In this document: positions 62,301 through 64,000 of the stretch, one piece after another | Position numbering within the stretch: the first letter of the stretch is position 1 | Layout: the number at the start of each line of letters is the position of its first letter | Notes under the pieces: model-generated | Databases searched by the model: none | Seen by the model: only the letters and a program-made list of their open reading frames with translations | Told to the model about the DNA's origin: nothing | NCBI GenBank assembly: GCA_037833965.1 | Contig: AP031354.1 | Coordinates: 6,612,001 to 6,676,000, forward strand | Source of the DNA: Marchantia polymorpha subsp. ruderalis | Taxonomy: Eukaryota; Streptophyta; Marchantiopsida; Marchantiales; Marchantiaceae | Reading direction: 5' to 3' | Length of the DNA stretch: 64,000 bases | Made by a program: the position numbers and the translations under genes

Positions 62301-64000
62301 GGTTGTTTTGAATCGTATGTGATGTCATTTAAATCAACTCATCTAACTGATGATACAAATGACTAACGAACTTAAGGTTCAAAGATTGAGTTCATCAAGA
62401 AGAAATCAACGATTTTCATCCTTCTCTCATGTATTGAAAACAAAGTGATTGACAAAAGAAGAGCTTCTCACATAGTGTTCTACACCGTTTACTGATGGTG
62501 GTGTTTTAGTAGAGAGATAATGAGTAAAGTGATGTTATGTATTTGATGTTGTTGAAGCATACCATTGACAAGTACTTGGAAGGTTAGAAAAATATTCTGT
62601 ATGAACCCTGAAATATTCTGTATGTTTCTATTAATCATTCAATATAAATAATTCTAATATGACTAACAATATGCCATTTGTGAAGTTAAACATTGGAGTC
62701 AAAATGCAATTGTGAAACAAAATGAAAAATTGCATATGAAGGAATATGCATAGAGGTAGAATTTCTACAATGCAGCAAGATCAAATCTGTCTAGAAAAAT
62801 TATTATTTTGAAAAAATAATAAAAATTTATCATGTAAAGAAATGAAAATTTCTTATTTTGATTTGATATCAAAATATATCTGTTGGAGGTTTATGTAAAT
62901 ATTTTTTATCTTAAATCTTATCTTAAATATGTATGTTCATCATCCATGTTAACATGCTTAAAACTTGGAAATTAAAAGAATCTTGTTTCAATTTTTCTCA
63001 AGAATAGAGTCAATTTTTGCTTTCAATGTGCATCTTCGTTGTCAAATATAGAGTTTTGCCAAGCGTTTTTACAAGAAACTTCACAAAAGTACGTGTTTTA
63101 ATCCTTTTGATCAAAAATTCATAAAAAAATAATCTACTAAATGCTTAAAAAAACTTTTTTGTAGTACTCTTATCTAGCCGTAATCATAATCATTACTACT
63201 TAATATTACTATAATTAATTTTTATAAATAAGATTACATTATGACATGTCATTGATCAATTTAGATCTTTCCAAAAAAAAATTCACTAAGTTGAGATGAC
63301 AACATGATACTGGAGTCATTGAAATTTTTAGATTCTCAACTTGTCACTAATTCAAATTTAGACTTACTCTAAATAATAATCTTTTTTCTTGATTAAATAA
63401 CTTAAAAAAAATATATAGTCAAAGTGTTCCTTAATTTGATCTCTAAACTTTGATACACTTCGACAATATAATATTACTCAATCACAATTTCTACAAGATT
63501 TTTTGTTATTTCAAAAATATAAACTTGATAGTTAAAATTGATTAATTTTTTGATAGGTTTACTTTTTATAACTGATATAACTATGGTTTGTCTTAAACTC
63601 AAACCTTGTTTAAAAGTAATTCCAATAAAATTTCGCCAAATATAAATATATAAATATATATATATAATCATTATTTTAGCTAGTATTAAACACAAACAAA
63701 CTTCAACAAATTTTTTAAAAGCCTAAAAAATCTCTTGAATTTAAATATTTAAACTTTAATATGATATATTAATTTTTTTGTCAAACTGAGTAGTAAACTC
63801 AAAAAAATTATTTTTATTTTGTTTTGAACAATATATCGTAAATTTTCATTTAATAGTAATTTTTAAACAATCTTTCGTCACACAAAAAAATCATATGCAA
63901 ATTTTTATTCACAAATTTTGTCATAAATTTCATATTATTTTGTTAACAATTTTAAATTTTACAAAAATATGTTTAAAAATTCAAATTTTGATTATAAAAT
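62300..64000. other. AT-rich block 4
   Basis: AT-rich DNA to the window end. A stretch at about 62540-62600 weakly resembles the Copia segment between reverse transcriptase and RNase H (K-H-T-I-x-x-Y-L-E-G), too short to call. No gene is seen. A short (TA)n run lies near 63642-63666. Confidence 0.5.

Overview
The window reads as land-plant nuclear DNA, most likely a bryophyte and probably a Marchantia-type liverwort. Genes have short introns with GT/AG borders. Two neighbouring ICE1/SCREAM-type bHLH genes sit about 14 kb apart in the same orientation, matching the ICE pair I recall from Marchantia polymorpha. The species call is an inference; I could not run a search.

Layout. (1) 1-4.4 kb: a long purine-rich leader and a four-exon gene for an RMR-type PA-TM-RING-H2 protein on the + strand. 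(2) 4.4-6.5 kb: its 3' flank, without recognisable genes. (3) 6.5-9.4 kb: an AT-rich block with a decayed Copia fragment. (4) 9.4-13.85 kb: a more GC-balanced stretch with coding-like scraps but no confident gene. (5) 13.85-22.5 kb: a large AT-rich block with Copia fossils, four almost identical 334-bp tandem repeats, and an isolated coding-like island at 17.1-17.4 kb. (6) 22.5-30.1 kb: GC-rich promoter and leader, then the first ICE gene (six coding exons). (7) 30.1-44.0 kb: intergenic DNA with repeats, microsatellites, G-quadruplex candidates and a perfect 30-bp palindrome. (8) 44.0-47.7 kb: the second ICE gene, with the same five intron positions and phases. (9) 47.7-51.9 kb: intergenic. 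(10) 51.9-58.2 kb: AT-rich DNA with Copia fossils, interrupted by a pogo/Tigger-type DNA transposon of about 2.1 kb with recognisable terminal inverted repeats and a broken transposase. (11) 58.2-61.7 kb: a YIP4/YIPF5-like Golgi/TGN membrane-protein gene on the - strand whose last exon I could not find. (12) 61.7-64.0 kb: its 5' flank and another AT-rich block.

How the genes relate. The two ICE genes are tandem paralogues. Both keep the bHLH, the VKEE sumoylation-type motif and the C-terminal ACT-like domain, but differ at the KRAAM MAPK-contact motif and in low-complexity content, which suggests divergence in stability or partner control. In the family these proteins dimerise with SPCH/MUTE/FAMA-type bHLH factors. 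The RMR and YIP genes both belong to the secretory/vacuolar system but are about 57 kb apart, and nothing in the sequence links them functionally. No tRNA, rRNA or CRISPR array was recognised.
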